5,762 nucleotides of DNA from Treponema sp. (GCA_031254175.1 JAIRUY010000102.1:1-5762); one strand, 5' to 3'. Shown: positions 1-5,761, counted from the stretch's first letter. Notes: generated from the sequence alone by a model not told the origin. Program-made: numbers and translations.

Positions 1-38
1 AAAAAGGCAGCGTTTTTTAAATCTATTATAACTTTCAA
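1..38 (-). CDS. Start of probable ECF/ABC transporter ATPase (partial, runs off the left edge)
   Basis: Only 12 codons are visible, reading MKVIIDLKNAAF from a TTG start at 38-36. The pattern of alternating hydrophobic residues followed by D-L-K-N-A-x-F resembles the first beta strand of ABC ATPases such as EcfA (typically I-E-L-K-N-V-S-F). AGGA at 51-48 lies 9 bases before the TTG, a good ribosome-binding spacing. The gene begins 15 bases after the ecfT stop on the same strand, and ecfT genes commonly sit beside their ATPase genes. The frame is also open up to the ecfT stop, with another TTG at 47-45, but that start has no spacing to the AGGA. The Walker A motif would lie outside the window, so the assignment is inferred from a short motif plus context. 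Confidence 0.45.
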   Translation of the reverse strand, partial: MKVIIDLKNAAF

Positions 39-53
39 AACCGGCAATCCTGA

Positions 54-824
54 TCAAATTAAATGATTAAGAAATAATATACCAGATAATAATACAATAC
101 TTAAGATAACAGAAATAATATCACGCAGTTTAATTTCAGGTTTTTCCAGCCAGGTTCTTGTCTTATAAACTCCAAACGCCCTTGAATCCATTGCAACCGA
201 AGAACTTTGCGCTTTTCGCATTGCTCCTAACACCAGAGGAAGAGCAAGCCCGGAATAGGCTTTTAATTTTGTCAATAAAAACCCTTTGTCAAAAGAACGC
301 ATGCCCCGCAATTTTTGGGCATCCATAATAACGAGAACCTCTTCTCTAAAATGAGGGATAAAGTTAAATGCCGTTGTCACAATAAAAGAGGCGCGGTAAT
401 TCAAGCCAAGGGCATTAAGACCCATGGCAAGGCTGTAAGGAGAAGTAGTTTCAGAAAAAACAGGAAAAATAATCAAAAGAGCGGCTAAACGGCAGATTAT
501 TACCAAAGAAAGAATAAAACCTTCCCATTTTAAAGAACCCATACCTCCAAAAACAGGAAATGATTGGGAGAAAAGCGGAGAAATTATATAATTCTCCCCG
601 GGACCGAAAATAGTTTGAATAAAAATTATAAATATTGCCAACAATGAAAGATTTTTAAAACATTTTATAACATTAAAAGTTACTCTTGCCGCCAGCCGAA
701 TAAATAAAAAAGATAACAATAAACAAACAGCAGCCGGAAGCCTGTTAATAAAAAAAACAAATGCGGTAAAAATAATTAGTAATAGTAATTTTATCCTCGG
801 ATCCAGTTTATTCATAATAGACAT
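54..824 (-). CDS. ecfT: Energy-coupling factor transporter transmembrane subunit (EcfT/CbiQ family)
   Basis: The 256-residue product is the membrane scaffold that links a substrate-binding S component to two ABC ATPases in ECF importers for vitamins or Ni/Co ions. Hydrophobic segments are visible at about residues 12-27, 29-44, 59-74, 102-122 and 234-253, with further hydrophobic stretches around 144-157 and 190-201. The two cytoplasmic coupling motifs of the family are present: A-Q-K-L-R-G at 169-174 (A-x-x-R-G type) and S-R-A-F-G at 214-218. Length fits the family (about 200-270). The first ATG is preferred because AAGG lies 7 bases upstream; the in-frame ATG three codons later has no such site. 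A partial ATPase-like gene follows 15 bases downstream. No S component is visible, so the substrate cannot be named. Confidence 0.88.
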   Translation of the reverse strand: MSIMNKLDPRIKLLLLIIFTAFVFFINRLPAAVCLLLSFLFIRLAARVTFNVIKCFKNLSLLAIFIIFIQTIFGPGENYIISPLFSQSFPVFGGMGSLKWEGFILSLVIICRLAALLIIFPVFSETTSPYSLAMGLNALGLNYRASFIVTTAFNFIPHFREEVLVIMDAQKLRGMRSFDKGFLLTKLKAYSGLALPLVLGAMRKAQSSSVAMDSRAFGVYKTRTWLEKPEIKLRDIISVILSIVLLSGILFLNHLI

Positions 825-831
825 TGAAAAA

Positions 832-835
832 CCTT
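832..835 (-). promoter_or_regulatory. Ribosome-binding site of ecfT
   Basis: The minus strand reads ATTAAGG ending at 832, with AAGG 7 bases before the ATG at 824. This decides for the first of two nearby Met codons as the start. Confidence 0.5.
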
Positions 836-846
836 AATATAAAAAC

Positions 847-875
847 ATTATAAATAACTATATACAAAAAATTAA
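847..875 (-). promoter_or_regulatory. Candidate sigma70 promoter of ecfT
   Basis: On the minus strand a perfect -10 box TATAAT lies at 852-847. Seventeen bases upstream is a poor -35, TTAATT, at 875-870 (3 of 6 consensus positions). Transcription would start near 840, leaving a 5' leader of about 15 bases that includes the AAGG site. The region is very AT-rich, so chance matches are likely. The -10 is the stronger part of the evidence. Confidence 0.4.
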
Positions 876-889
876 TAATACGCTATATT
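861..889 (+). promoter_or_regulatory. Candidate sigma70 promoter of the zinc-ribbon gene
   Basis: TATACA at 861-866 (4 of 6 to TTGACA) is followed after exactly 17 bases by TATATT at 884-889 (5 of 6 to TATAAT). A start near 896 would give a leader of roughly 29 bases containing the AAGGAG site. It overlaps the candidate ecfT promoter on the other strand. The AT-rich background makes this tentative. Confidence 0.35.
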
Positions 890-913
890 TAATACATAAA
901 ATATTAACCATAT

Positions 914-919
914 AAGGAG
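914..919 (+). promoter_or_regulatory. Strong ribosome-binding site of the zinc-ribbon gene
   Basis: AAGGAG lies 5 bases before the ATG at 925. It is the best Shine-Dalgarno match in the window and strongly supports translation of this small gene. Confidence 0.75.
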
Positions 920-924
920 TTCTT

Positions 925-1275
925 ATGACAGACGCGAAAACACGTTTAGCAAATAGGGAACGGCAAAGAAAGTATCGTGAAGCGCACAGAGAAGAAATCA
1001 ACGAGCAGCGCAAGGAAAGGTACAACGATCGTATAAAAAGAGGAAAGTGTCCCCGCTGCAACGGCAAGGTAAAAAAAGGGTACACCCTCTGTACGGATTG
1101 TTGTGAATACCAGGCCAATTTAAACCGAAAATACGCCAAACAAAGAAAGAAGGCAGTAACCAAAAAGCCGGCTGCCAAAAAGCCAGCCGCAAAAAAAGCC
1201 GTTGTAAAAAAGAGCGCCGTAAAAGCAAAACCAACTGTAAAAAAGAAACCGGCAAATGCGAAACGTAAGAAATAA
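925..1275 (+). CDS. Small basic zinc-ribbon protein with histone H1-like Lys/Ala/Pro tail
   Basis: The 116-residue product has three parts. Residues 1-40 are strongly charged, rich in Arg, Glu and Lys, and probably helical (R-E-R-Q-R-K-Y-R-E-A-H-R-E-E). Residues 42-60 form a zinc ribbon or knuckle: C42-P-R-C45 and C56-T-D-C59, plus C60, spaced by ten residues. Residues 71-116 are a low-complexity tail of Lys, Ala, Pro and Val with KKPAA-type repeats, like the tails of histone H1, chlamydial Hc1 and other bacterial H1-like proteins. The composition suggests nucleic-acid binding, in a nucleoid or RNA-associated role, but no specific function can be assigned. It is alone on the plus strand, divergent from ecfT and convergent with the HAD gene. 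A strong AAGGAG site supports it as a real gene. The opposite-strand open frames here are shadows. Confidence 0.8.
   Translation: MTDAKTRLANRERQRKYREAHREEINEQRKERYNDRIKRGKCPRCNGKVKKGYTLCTDCCEYQANLNRKYAKQRKKAVTKKPAAKKPAAKKAVVKKSAVKAKPTVKKKPANAKRKK
1162..1221 (+). repeat. Four imperfect 15-bp coding repeats (KKPAA-type)
   Basis: Four consecutive 15-base units start at 1162, 1177, 1192 and 1207 and encode KKPAA, KKPAA, KKAVV and KKSAV. Each begins with a run of A. Degenerate units (KAKPTV, KKKPA) follow up to the stop codon. Such tandem A-rich units are prone to copy-number change, so tail length may differ between strains. Confidence 0.7.
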
Positions 1276-1294
1276 CAATAAATATTTTACATAA

Positions 1295-1325
1295 AAAAGG
1301 GGCGCAGGCTTGCAGGGCTTTTTTT
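1295..1325 (+). terminator. Weak, possibly bidirectional terminator between convergent genes
   Basis: The 65-base gap between the convergent zinc-ribbon and HAD genes holds A6 (1293-1298), a GC-rich core and T7 (1319-1325). On the plus strand AAAAGGGGC can pair with GCTTTTTTT using three G-U pairs. Inside it GCA (1304-1306) pairs with TGC (1311-1313) around a 4-base loop, with a 3-base bulge at 1314-1316. On the minus strand the A run supplies a T6 after a CCCC stretch, so the element may serve both genes, though the stem is poorer there. Confidence 0.4.
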
Positions 1326-1340
1326 ATTACAAACGGACCG

Positions 1341-1991
1341 CTACATGAGAATACCGGGGATTTTATAAACGTCTTCCACACCATTTACAAGGATTCCGCC
1401 CATACCAAGTTCCAGAGGCACAGAAATATCAATATCATAACGATCGCCGACAGAAATACATTGCTGCACAGGAACATCACAAAGCTGCGCCGCTTTTAAA
1501 AAAACTGCCCTATCGGGTTTAGAAACATTACAGGTATCCAGCCCGACAATCTTCTGCATTATGTCATAAACATCAAGGACTGAAAGAGTACGAATCGCAA
1601 CCGAAACAGGATTATTCGTAACCACAGCAAGAACATAACGGGACGCAAGCTGATGAAGAACCGAACGAAGCTGTATGTCTTTGACAAGATAATCTTCCGG
1701 CCGGCAGAGTTCCTCTCTCCAGCGAATATTATCCGCCATGGAAATACCATAAGACAAAAAAATGTTACTAAGGCTGATTGTCTTGCCATCATGATCGGCA
1801 GCCCACTTTTTCCTGAACATGGCAATCTCGCAGCTCATATCGTCAAAAGTTTTCCCTTGCAGCTTTGCAAGACGTTTAACAGGCAGATCAATCTGACTTT
1901 GCGCATATTCATTGTTGGTGTATAAAGTAGAATCCATGTCAAAAAAAAGCGCCTGATTTGTCTTTTTTTCAGGCAGGGCAAAAACCTTCAT
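1341..1991 (-). CDS. HAD-superfamily phosphatase, pyrimidine 5'-nucleotidase-like
   Basis: The 216-residue product shows all four HAD motifs. Motif I is F-D-M-D-S-T-L-Y with nucleophile D18 and acid/base D20; motif II is V-T-N-N with T125; motif III has K158 in S-K-P-D; motif IV is G-D-R-Y-D-I-D with D183 and D188. A helical cap at about residues 25-105 follows motif I (subfamily I). The D-M-D-S-T-L-Y form of motif I and the Y-x-x-N spacing recall Sdt1-like pyrimidine 5'-nucleotidases, which dephosphorylate UMP and CMP or remove damaged nucleotides. The true substrate cannot be read from the sequence. The ATG overlaps the stop of the upstream PRPP synthetase gene by 4 bases (ATGA, 1988-1991), so translation is probably coupled and both may act in nucleotide metabolism. 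A weak GAAGAAGA precedes the start. Confidence 0.85.
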   Translation of the reverse strand: MKVFALPEKKTNQALFFDMDSTLYTNNEYAQSQIDLPVKRLAKLQGKTFDDMSCEIAMFRKKWAADHDGKTISLSNIFLSYGISMADNIRWREELCRPEDYLVKDIQLRSVLHQLASRYVLAVVTNNPVSVAIRTLSVLDVYDIMQKIVGLDTCNVSKPDRAVFLKAAQLCDVPVQQCISVGDRYDIDISVPLELGMGGILVNGVEDVYKIPGILM

Positions 1992-3265
1992 TCTTCTTCG
2001 TTATGAAAAGGCAATTCATTCTGCGGCTCCGGCGTTTGTGTTTGAGAAAGCAAACGATTGATAATATTTGTGTTATCCAGAAAACTTGAAATGGACTGAT
2101 TTTGATGCAAGTGAGAAATAACATGCGCAAAAAGGCGTGAAATGCTTACATTGATATACCATTCACGATTTAATACTTCTTCCTGATAAACAGCGTTGGT
2201 TCCGATTATGCGGAAAAAAAGTCCTTTCCGGTAAGCTTCATCAAAATGTGAAATCGCGTTTCCTGAAAAAAGCGGAAGACTTATAGCGCAAACGATTTTG
2301 CGGGCGCCGTTTTCTTTTAGGATTTCCATGCCTTTAATTAAAGTAGCGCCTGTCCCAAGCATGTCATCCGCCATAAAAACAGTCTTGTCTTTTACATTTC
2401 CCAAAAGTCTTACCTGTGAGATATTTGATTGTGTTGCGTCTTTGCTGACTTTTGAATAATCTCTTTCTTTATAAAGAAGCGCCAAAGGTTTTTTAAGCGC
2501 ATTTGCGTAAAACTTGTTCCTGTCCACAGCACCGGTATCCGGAGAAACAACAACAAAGTCATCATTGAGAACTCCGTCAATTTTAGACAGAGTTTGAATA
2601 ATCTGATAACTTGCATGCAAATTCTCAAGACGCATCTTGTTAAAGGCATTTATTATATCTCTGGAATGAATATCAAGGGTAATTATATGATCTACTCCAA
2701 GACTTTCAAATATTTTTCCGATTCGGCTGGCAGAAAGCCCTTCTCTGCCTTTTGCCTTGTGCTGCCGCGCATAGGGATAATTTGGAATAACAAGGGTAAT
2801 CCTTTCAGCTCCGGCCTGTCTGACAGCGTCAATTGTTACAAAGGTTGTCATTATATGATCATTTATTGAAAGTTTCCTGACCTGCCCGCCGTAAAAAGGA
2901 ACAGGGTAACTGTTTTCAACATCCTGAAAGATATATACATCTTTTCCGCGGATTGATTCTAAAATTTCTGATTTTATCTCTCCGTTGGGAAACATGGTAA
3001 ATTTAACTGGAACCCTAAACGACCTATGGACATTATTGCCGTCACCGCTTTTCGAAGCGGTTGTGCGCGCAATTGTCCGGTTAACAATATCTATATGTAA
3101 AGCCGCATTTTCATGAGTTATATTGTAGCGTTTGGAAAGTTCCTCTATTATCTGTTTCCGGCTTTGGCGGTACTTTTTATGCAGATGTTTAATGACGCTC
3201 TCTGCAAAGCCGTCACCGCCGGGACAGGCAATTATCGCTAGATTCGCAGGGTGGAAGTATCTCAT
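1988..3265 (-). CDS. prs: Ribose-phosphate pyrophosphokinase (PRPP synthetase), enlarged and divergent form
   Basis: This enzyme makes PRPP from ribose 5-phosphate and ATP for nucleotide, His and Trp synthesis. At 425 residues it is well above the usual 315 or so. About 57 extra residues precede the ATP-site motif F-P-N-G-E (92-96), and about 25-30 follow the normal C-terminus (S-I-S-S-F-L at 391-396). Conserved parts in order are I-N-D-H-I-M (134-139), Y-P-Y-A-R-Q-H-K (163-170), T-L-D-I-H-S (196-201), S-P-D-T-G-A-V-D-R (241-249), the flexible-loop K266 and R268, and the PRPP loop A-D-D-M-L-G-T-G-A-T (299-308). Typical Prs has D-D-x-x-D-T-G-G-T there; the third Asp is Gly304 here. The ATG is forced because a TAA lies in frame 2 codons upstream and the next Met is residue 91. 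No Shine-Dalgarno site is seen. Confidence 0.9.
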   Translation of the reverse strand: MRYFHPANLAIIACPGGDGFAESVIKHLHKKYRQSRKQIIEELSKRYNITHENAALHIDIVNRTIARTTASKSGDGNNVHRSFRVPVKFTMFPNGEIKSEILESIRGKDVYIFQDVENSYPVPFYGGQVRKLSINDHIMTTFVTIDAVRQAGAERITLVIPNYPYARQHKAKGREGLSASRIGKIFESLGVDHIITLDIHSRDIINAFNKMRLENLHASYQIIQTLSKIDGVLNDDFVVVSPDTGAVDRNKFYANALKKPLALLYKERDYSKVSKDATQSNISQVRLLGNVKDKTVFMADDMLGTGATLIKGMEILKENGARKIVCAISLPLFSGNAISHFDEAYRKGLFFRIIGTNAVYQEEVLNREWYINVSISRLFAHVISHLHQNQSISSFLDNTNIINRLLSQTQTPEPQNELPFHNEEE

Positions 3266-3276
3266 GGTTTAATTAT

Positions 3277-3306
3277 TTAATAGCATGAAAAAACGGAAAC
3301 AGTCAA
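3277..3306 (-). promoter_or_regulatory. Candidate sigma70 promoter of prs with a very short leader
   Basis: On the minus strand TTGACT (3306-3301, 5 of 6 to TTGACA) is followed after 18 bases by TATTAA (3282-3277, 4 of 6). Only 11 bases separate the -10 box from the prs ATG, so the transcript would start roughly 4 bases before it. This fits the lack of a Shine-Dalgarno site. The promoter lies wholly in the 50-base gap after glpK, so prs could be expressed independently of the interrupted glpK. Confidence 0.5.
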
Positions 3307-3315
3307 GGGGTAGAA

Positions 3316-4800
3316 TCATTCAGCCCAGTTCCTGCTTCTTTCAACGGCTTTGTGCCAACCTGAAACAAGTTTTTCTCTTCTGTTTGTGTCTATCGACGGC
3401 TCAAAAACAAAATCGCTTTGTTCACAACTTTTTATCTCTTTTATATCTTTCCAAAAACCTACAGTAATTCCTGAAAGATAAGCCGCGCCAAGAGCTGTGG
3501 TTTCTGTCACTTTTGGGCGTATTATTGCGGCGCTGCAAATATCAGCCTGAAACTGCATTAGAAATTTATCCCTGCTTGCGCCGCCGTCTACCTTCATTTT
3601 TGTCATTGTAATGTCCAAATCCCTTTCCATTGCCCTAAGCAAATCCATTACCTGATACGCAATAGATTCCTGCGCCGCTCTGACGATGTGAGAGCGTTTC
3701 GTTCCCCTTGTGATCCCAATGATGCAGCCGCGTGCATACATGTCCCAATACGGAGCGCCAAGCCCCGTAAAAGCGGGGACAAGATAGACTCCGCCCGTAT
3801 CGGCAACCTTGCCGGCAAAATATTCACTGTCGGCGCTGTCGGTAATAATACGCATTTCGTCCCGCAGCCACTGAATAACAGCGCCGCCTGTAAAGACTGA
3901 GCCTTCAAGAGCATACTGAACCTTTTTATCAAAACCCGCGGCAATGGTTGTTAATAAACCGTTTTTGCTGTCAACGGCTTCTGTTCCGGTGTTCATTAAC
4001 AGAAAACAGCCGGTGCCGTAAGTGCACTTTACACTGCCTTTTTCAAAACAACATTGGCCAAACAGCGCCGCCTGTTGATCGCCTGCGTTTCCTGCAATCG
4101 GAATTTCAGCGCCTTGTATATTGGCGTAACCAAAAATAGACCCTGACGGCCTTACATCCGGCAGCATGGCACGCGGAATATCAAGAGCGTTAAGCAGTTT
4201 ATCATCCCAATCAAGTTTGTGGATATCAAAAATCATCGTACGGCTTGCGTTGGTAAAGTCCGTAACAAAAGATTTACCTCCGGTAAGTTTCCATATAAGC
4301 CACGTATCCACAGTCCCGAAAAGTATCTCGCCTTTTTTTGCTTTTTCTCTTGTGCCTTTAACATTGTCCAGTATCCACTTGATCTTGGTTCCAGAAAAAT
4401 AAGCGTCCGGCACAAGGCCTGTTGTTTTTGTTATGTATTCGCCAAGACCGTCATTTTTCAGGGAATCAACGATAGAGGAAGTTCTGCGGCATTGCCAGAC
4501 AATTGCATTGTAAACAGGCAGACCGGAGTCTTTATCCCAGAGAATCGTTGTTTCACGCTGATTGGTAATTCCAATGGCTGCGATGTCCTTTGGATCAATT
4601 TTTGCGCGGGTGATAAGATCCATCATTACATTGTATTGAGAAGAATAGATTTCAAGCGAGTCATGCTCTACCCAGCCTTATTTAGGATAAATTTTTTTAT
4701 ATTCCAATTGTTCTTCTGCAACGATATCCTGACTGCGGTTAAATAAAATTGCCCGGGAACTGGTTGTTCCCTGATCAAGGGAAAGAATGTACTTGCTCAT
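3316..4800 (-). pseudogene. glpK: Glycerol kinase gene interrupted by an in-frame TAA at codon 41
   Basis: Glycerol kinase (FGGY family, cytoplasmic) converts glycerol and ATP to glycerol 3-phosphate. Read through, the frame gives 494 codons, the normal length. It starts MSKYILSLDQGTTSSRAILF, with the phosphate-binding loop D-Q-G-T-T-S-S-R at 9-16. Glycerol-site residues R82-E83 (T-N-Q-R-E-T), W102 and Y134 are present, as are catalytic D241 (A-G-D-Q-Q-A-A-L-F-G) and D-G-G-A-S at 405-409. Codon 41 (4680-4678) is TAA within Y-P-K-stop-G-W-V-E-H-D, where relatives have Pro, Ser or similar. There is no other damage. The longest uninterrupted frame begins at Met59 (4626) and would lack the phosphate loop, so it should not be active. 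The His phosphorylated by HPr in Firmicutes GlpK is absent (S-I-F-G-Y at 221-225). glpF and glpD are not nearby. The identity is certain, but functional status is open. Confidence 0.9.
4678..4680 (-). other. Premature TAA codon in glpK
   Basis: The minus-strand codons around it read CCT AAA TAA GGC TGG (P-K-stop-G-W). Conserved family sequence continues in the same frame on both sides, so it is a base substitution, not an indel. A Ser TCA, Gln CAA, Lys AAA or Glu GAA codon would be one change away; Pro CCA needs two. Confidence 0.9.
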
Positions 4801-4807
4801 ATTTTAT

Positions 4808-4836
4808 ATATTACAGGCAAACGGAAATATTCTCAA
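4808..4836 (-). promoter_or_regulatory. Candidate sigma70 promoter of glpK predicting a leaderless mRNA
   Basis: On the minus strand TTGAGA (4836-4831, 5 of 6 to TTGACA) is followed after exactly 17 bases by TAATAT (4813-4808, 4 of 6 to TATAAT). Seven bases separate the -10 box from the ATG at 4800, so transcription would begin at or next to the start codon. No Shine-Dalgarno site precedes the ATG (it follows ATATAAAAT), which agrees with leaderless translation. Confidence 0.45.
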
Positions 4837-4851
4837 TTAAAACATAGAGGC

Positions 4852-5640
4852 TTATTTTTTTCTTGCTGCGGCGATAAGTTTTTTTGCCTTGTGGTCATAC
4901 GGGCTTTCGTCCCAATCGCCGAATATTTCAACTTCGCAAAAACCGGCTTCCAGAAGCATGGCTCTTAATTCCGAGGCCGAATAAAGCCTTTGAGTAAAGG
5001 TTTTTTCCATTCTGCTGCCGTCTTTGATTAATATCCATCTGTTATCAAGAAGCGTCCATGAATCAAGCGGCTTGTATTCTGTCAAAACCGTAAAACCCGC
5101 ACGTTCAAACCATTCGCCCTCAATAAAATCACGAACGGCAATTTCCTTGCCCAGAGTTTCAATTATAAATGAGCCGCCTGTTTTCAGGGATTCATATACA
5201 TTTTTTACAAGCAAAAAATCGTCTTTTTGATTTGAAAAATAACCAAGTGAAATATAAAGACTTACCGCCGTATCAAAAACATCAGGTCTCACAAACTCCC
5301 TTGCGTCAGCATTTATATATTCAATATTGAGGTTTTCGTAAGAGGCTTCTTCTCTTGCGGTGCGAAGATAACTCTCAGTTATATCGACACCTGTTACGGC
5401 AAAGCCTCTGCGGGCGAGCTCGGCGCTTATCCTGCCGAAACCGCAGCAAAGGTCAAGAATCTTGGGAGGCGAACTATACTTTTGATTGGATGTTTCACTG
5501 TATAAATCAAAGCGGGAAAGGCGTGTAACGCCGTCTGCGACTGCCGGCACTTCAGCCCAATGACTGTCATCAAACATAATGGGAGCATAATGTTCCCAAA
5601 ATCCAGAGTCATTGAACCATTCTTTGTGTTTCTCAGGCAC
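4852..5640 (-). CDS. Class I SAM-dependent methyltransferase, substrate unknown
   Basis: The 262-residue product has a Rossmann-fold methyltransferase core. Motif I is I-L-D-L-C-C-G-F-G-R at 61-70, the acidic residue binding the SAM ribose is D86 in V-T-G-V-D, N-A-D-A-R follows at 110-114, and F-D-T-A-V-S-L-Y at 122-129 forms motif IV. The N-terminal W-F-N-D-S-G-F-W-E-H-Y-A-P (8-20) and the C-terminal Q-R-L-Y-S-A-S-E-L (217-225) with G-D-W-D-E-S-P-Y (241-248) are typical of a widespread uncharacterised methyltransferase_25/11-type group. The start is GTG; no ATG is available before Met22, which lies inside the conserved N-terminal segment, and a TAG is in frame 9 codons upstream. No Shine-Dalgarno site is visible. 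It follows a probable regulator gene by 19 bases and precedes glpK by 51. The substrate cannot be inferred. Confidence 0.85.
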   Translation of the reverse strand: MPEKHKEWFNDSGFWEHYAPIMFDDSHWAEVPAVADGVTRLSRFDLYSETSNQKYSSPPKILDLCCGFGRISAELARRGFAVTGVDITESYLRTAREEASYENLNIEYINADAREFVRPDVFDTAVSLYISLGYFSNQKDDFLLVKNVYESLKTGGSFIIETLGKEIAVRDFIEGEWFERAGFTVLTEYKPLDSWTLLDNRWILIKDGSRMEKTFTQRLYSASELRAMLLEAGFCEVEIFGDWDESPYDHKAKKLIAAARKK

Positions 5641-5659
5641 AATAAATTGAGCTGTTTTT

Positions 5660-5761
5660 TCAGGCTACCGAACTTTCGGTCATCGGATTTAAATATCCGG
5701 TTTGTACACAAATATTAAAAAGATGCCTGGTTATGGTTTCTTCGGTTGTTTTAATATTACC
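5660..5761 (-). CDS. C-terminus of probable LuxR-type HTH regulator (partial, runs off the right edge)
   Basis: An open frame enters from the right edge and ends at TGA 5662-5660, giving 33 residues. T-T-E-E-T-I-T-R-H-L-F-N-I-C (5-18), followed by Q-T-G-Y-L-N (20-25) and an acidic residue at 29, lines up with the last two helices of LuxR/NarL-type DNA-binding domains. Their usual pattern is S-x-x-T-V-x-x-H-x-x-N-I-x-x-K-x-G-x-x-N-R-x-E. The upstream receiver or sensor domain would lie outside the window. The stop lies 19 bases before the methyltransferase GTG, so the two genes could share a transcript. The basic Lys/Arg positions typical near the end are partly replaced (Q20, P26), so the match is suggestive only. 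Confidence 0.5.
   Translation of the reverse strand, partial: GNIKTTEETITRHLFNICVQTGYLNPMTESSVA

Noticed and set aside
998..1384. A 128-codon minus-strand frame opposite the zinc-ribbon gene
   Set aside because: It is the Phe/Leu-rich mirror of the Lys-rich tail and runs across the weak terminator. The plus-strand gene has the strong ribosome-binding site and zinc motif.
3316..4626. A shorter glycerol kinase starting at Met59 as the true gene
   Set aside because: It would lack the D-Q-G-T-T-S-S-R phosphate loop, has no ribosome-binding site, and conserved GlpK sequence continues in frame upstream to 4800.
4678..4680. TAA read as a sense codon through an alternative genetic code
   Set aside because: The zinc-ribbon gene and the methyltransferase gene both end naturally at TAA, and the other genes end at TGA or TAG, so all three stops appear to be used normally.
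4219..4746. A 175-codon plus-strand frame opposite glpK
   Set aside because: The opposite strand encodes clear GlpK sequence throughout, and the plus-strand product has no recognisable motif or ribosome-binding site.
5427..5711. A 94-codon minus-strand frame overlapping the methyltransferase start
   Set aside because: It starts at TTG, and its downstream part is the methyltransferase N-terminus in the wrong frame, with no family-like sequence.
5667..5758. Several inverted repeats: ACCGAA/TTCGGT, CGGAT/ATCCG, TTTGT/ACAAA and a 10-bp AATATTAAAA/TTTTAATATT pair spaced by 28 bases
   Set aside because: They fall within the open frame that resembles a LuxR HTH C-terminus, the first three are short, and all are AT-rich or easily expected by chance. 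No operator or terminator role is supported.
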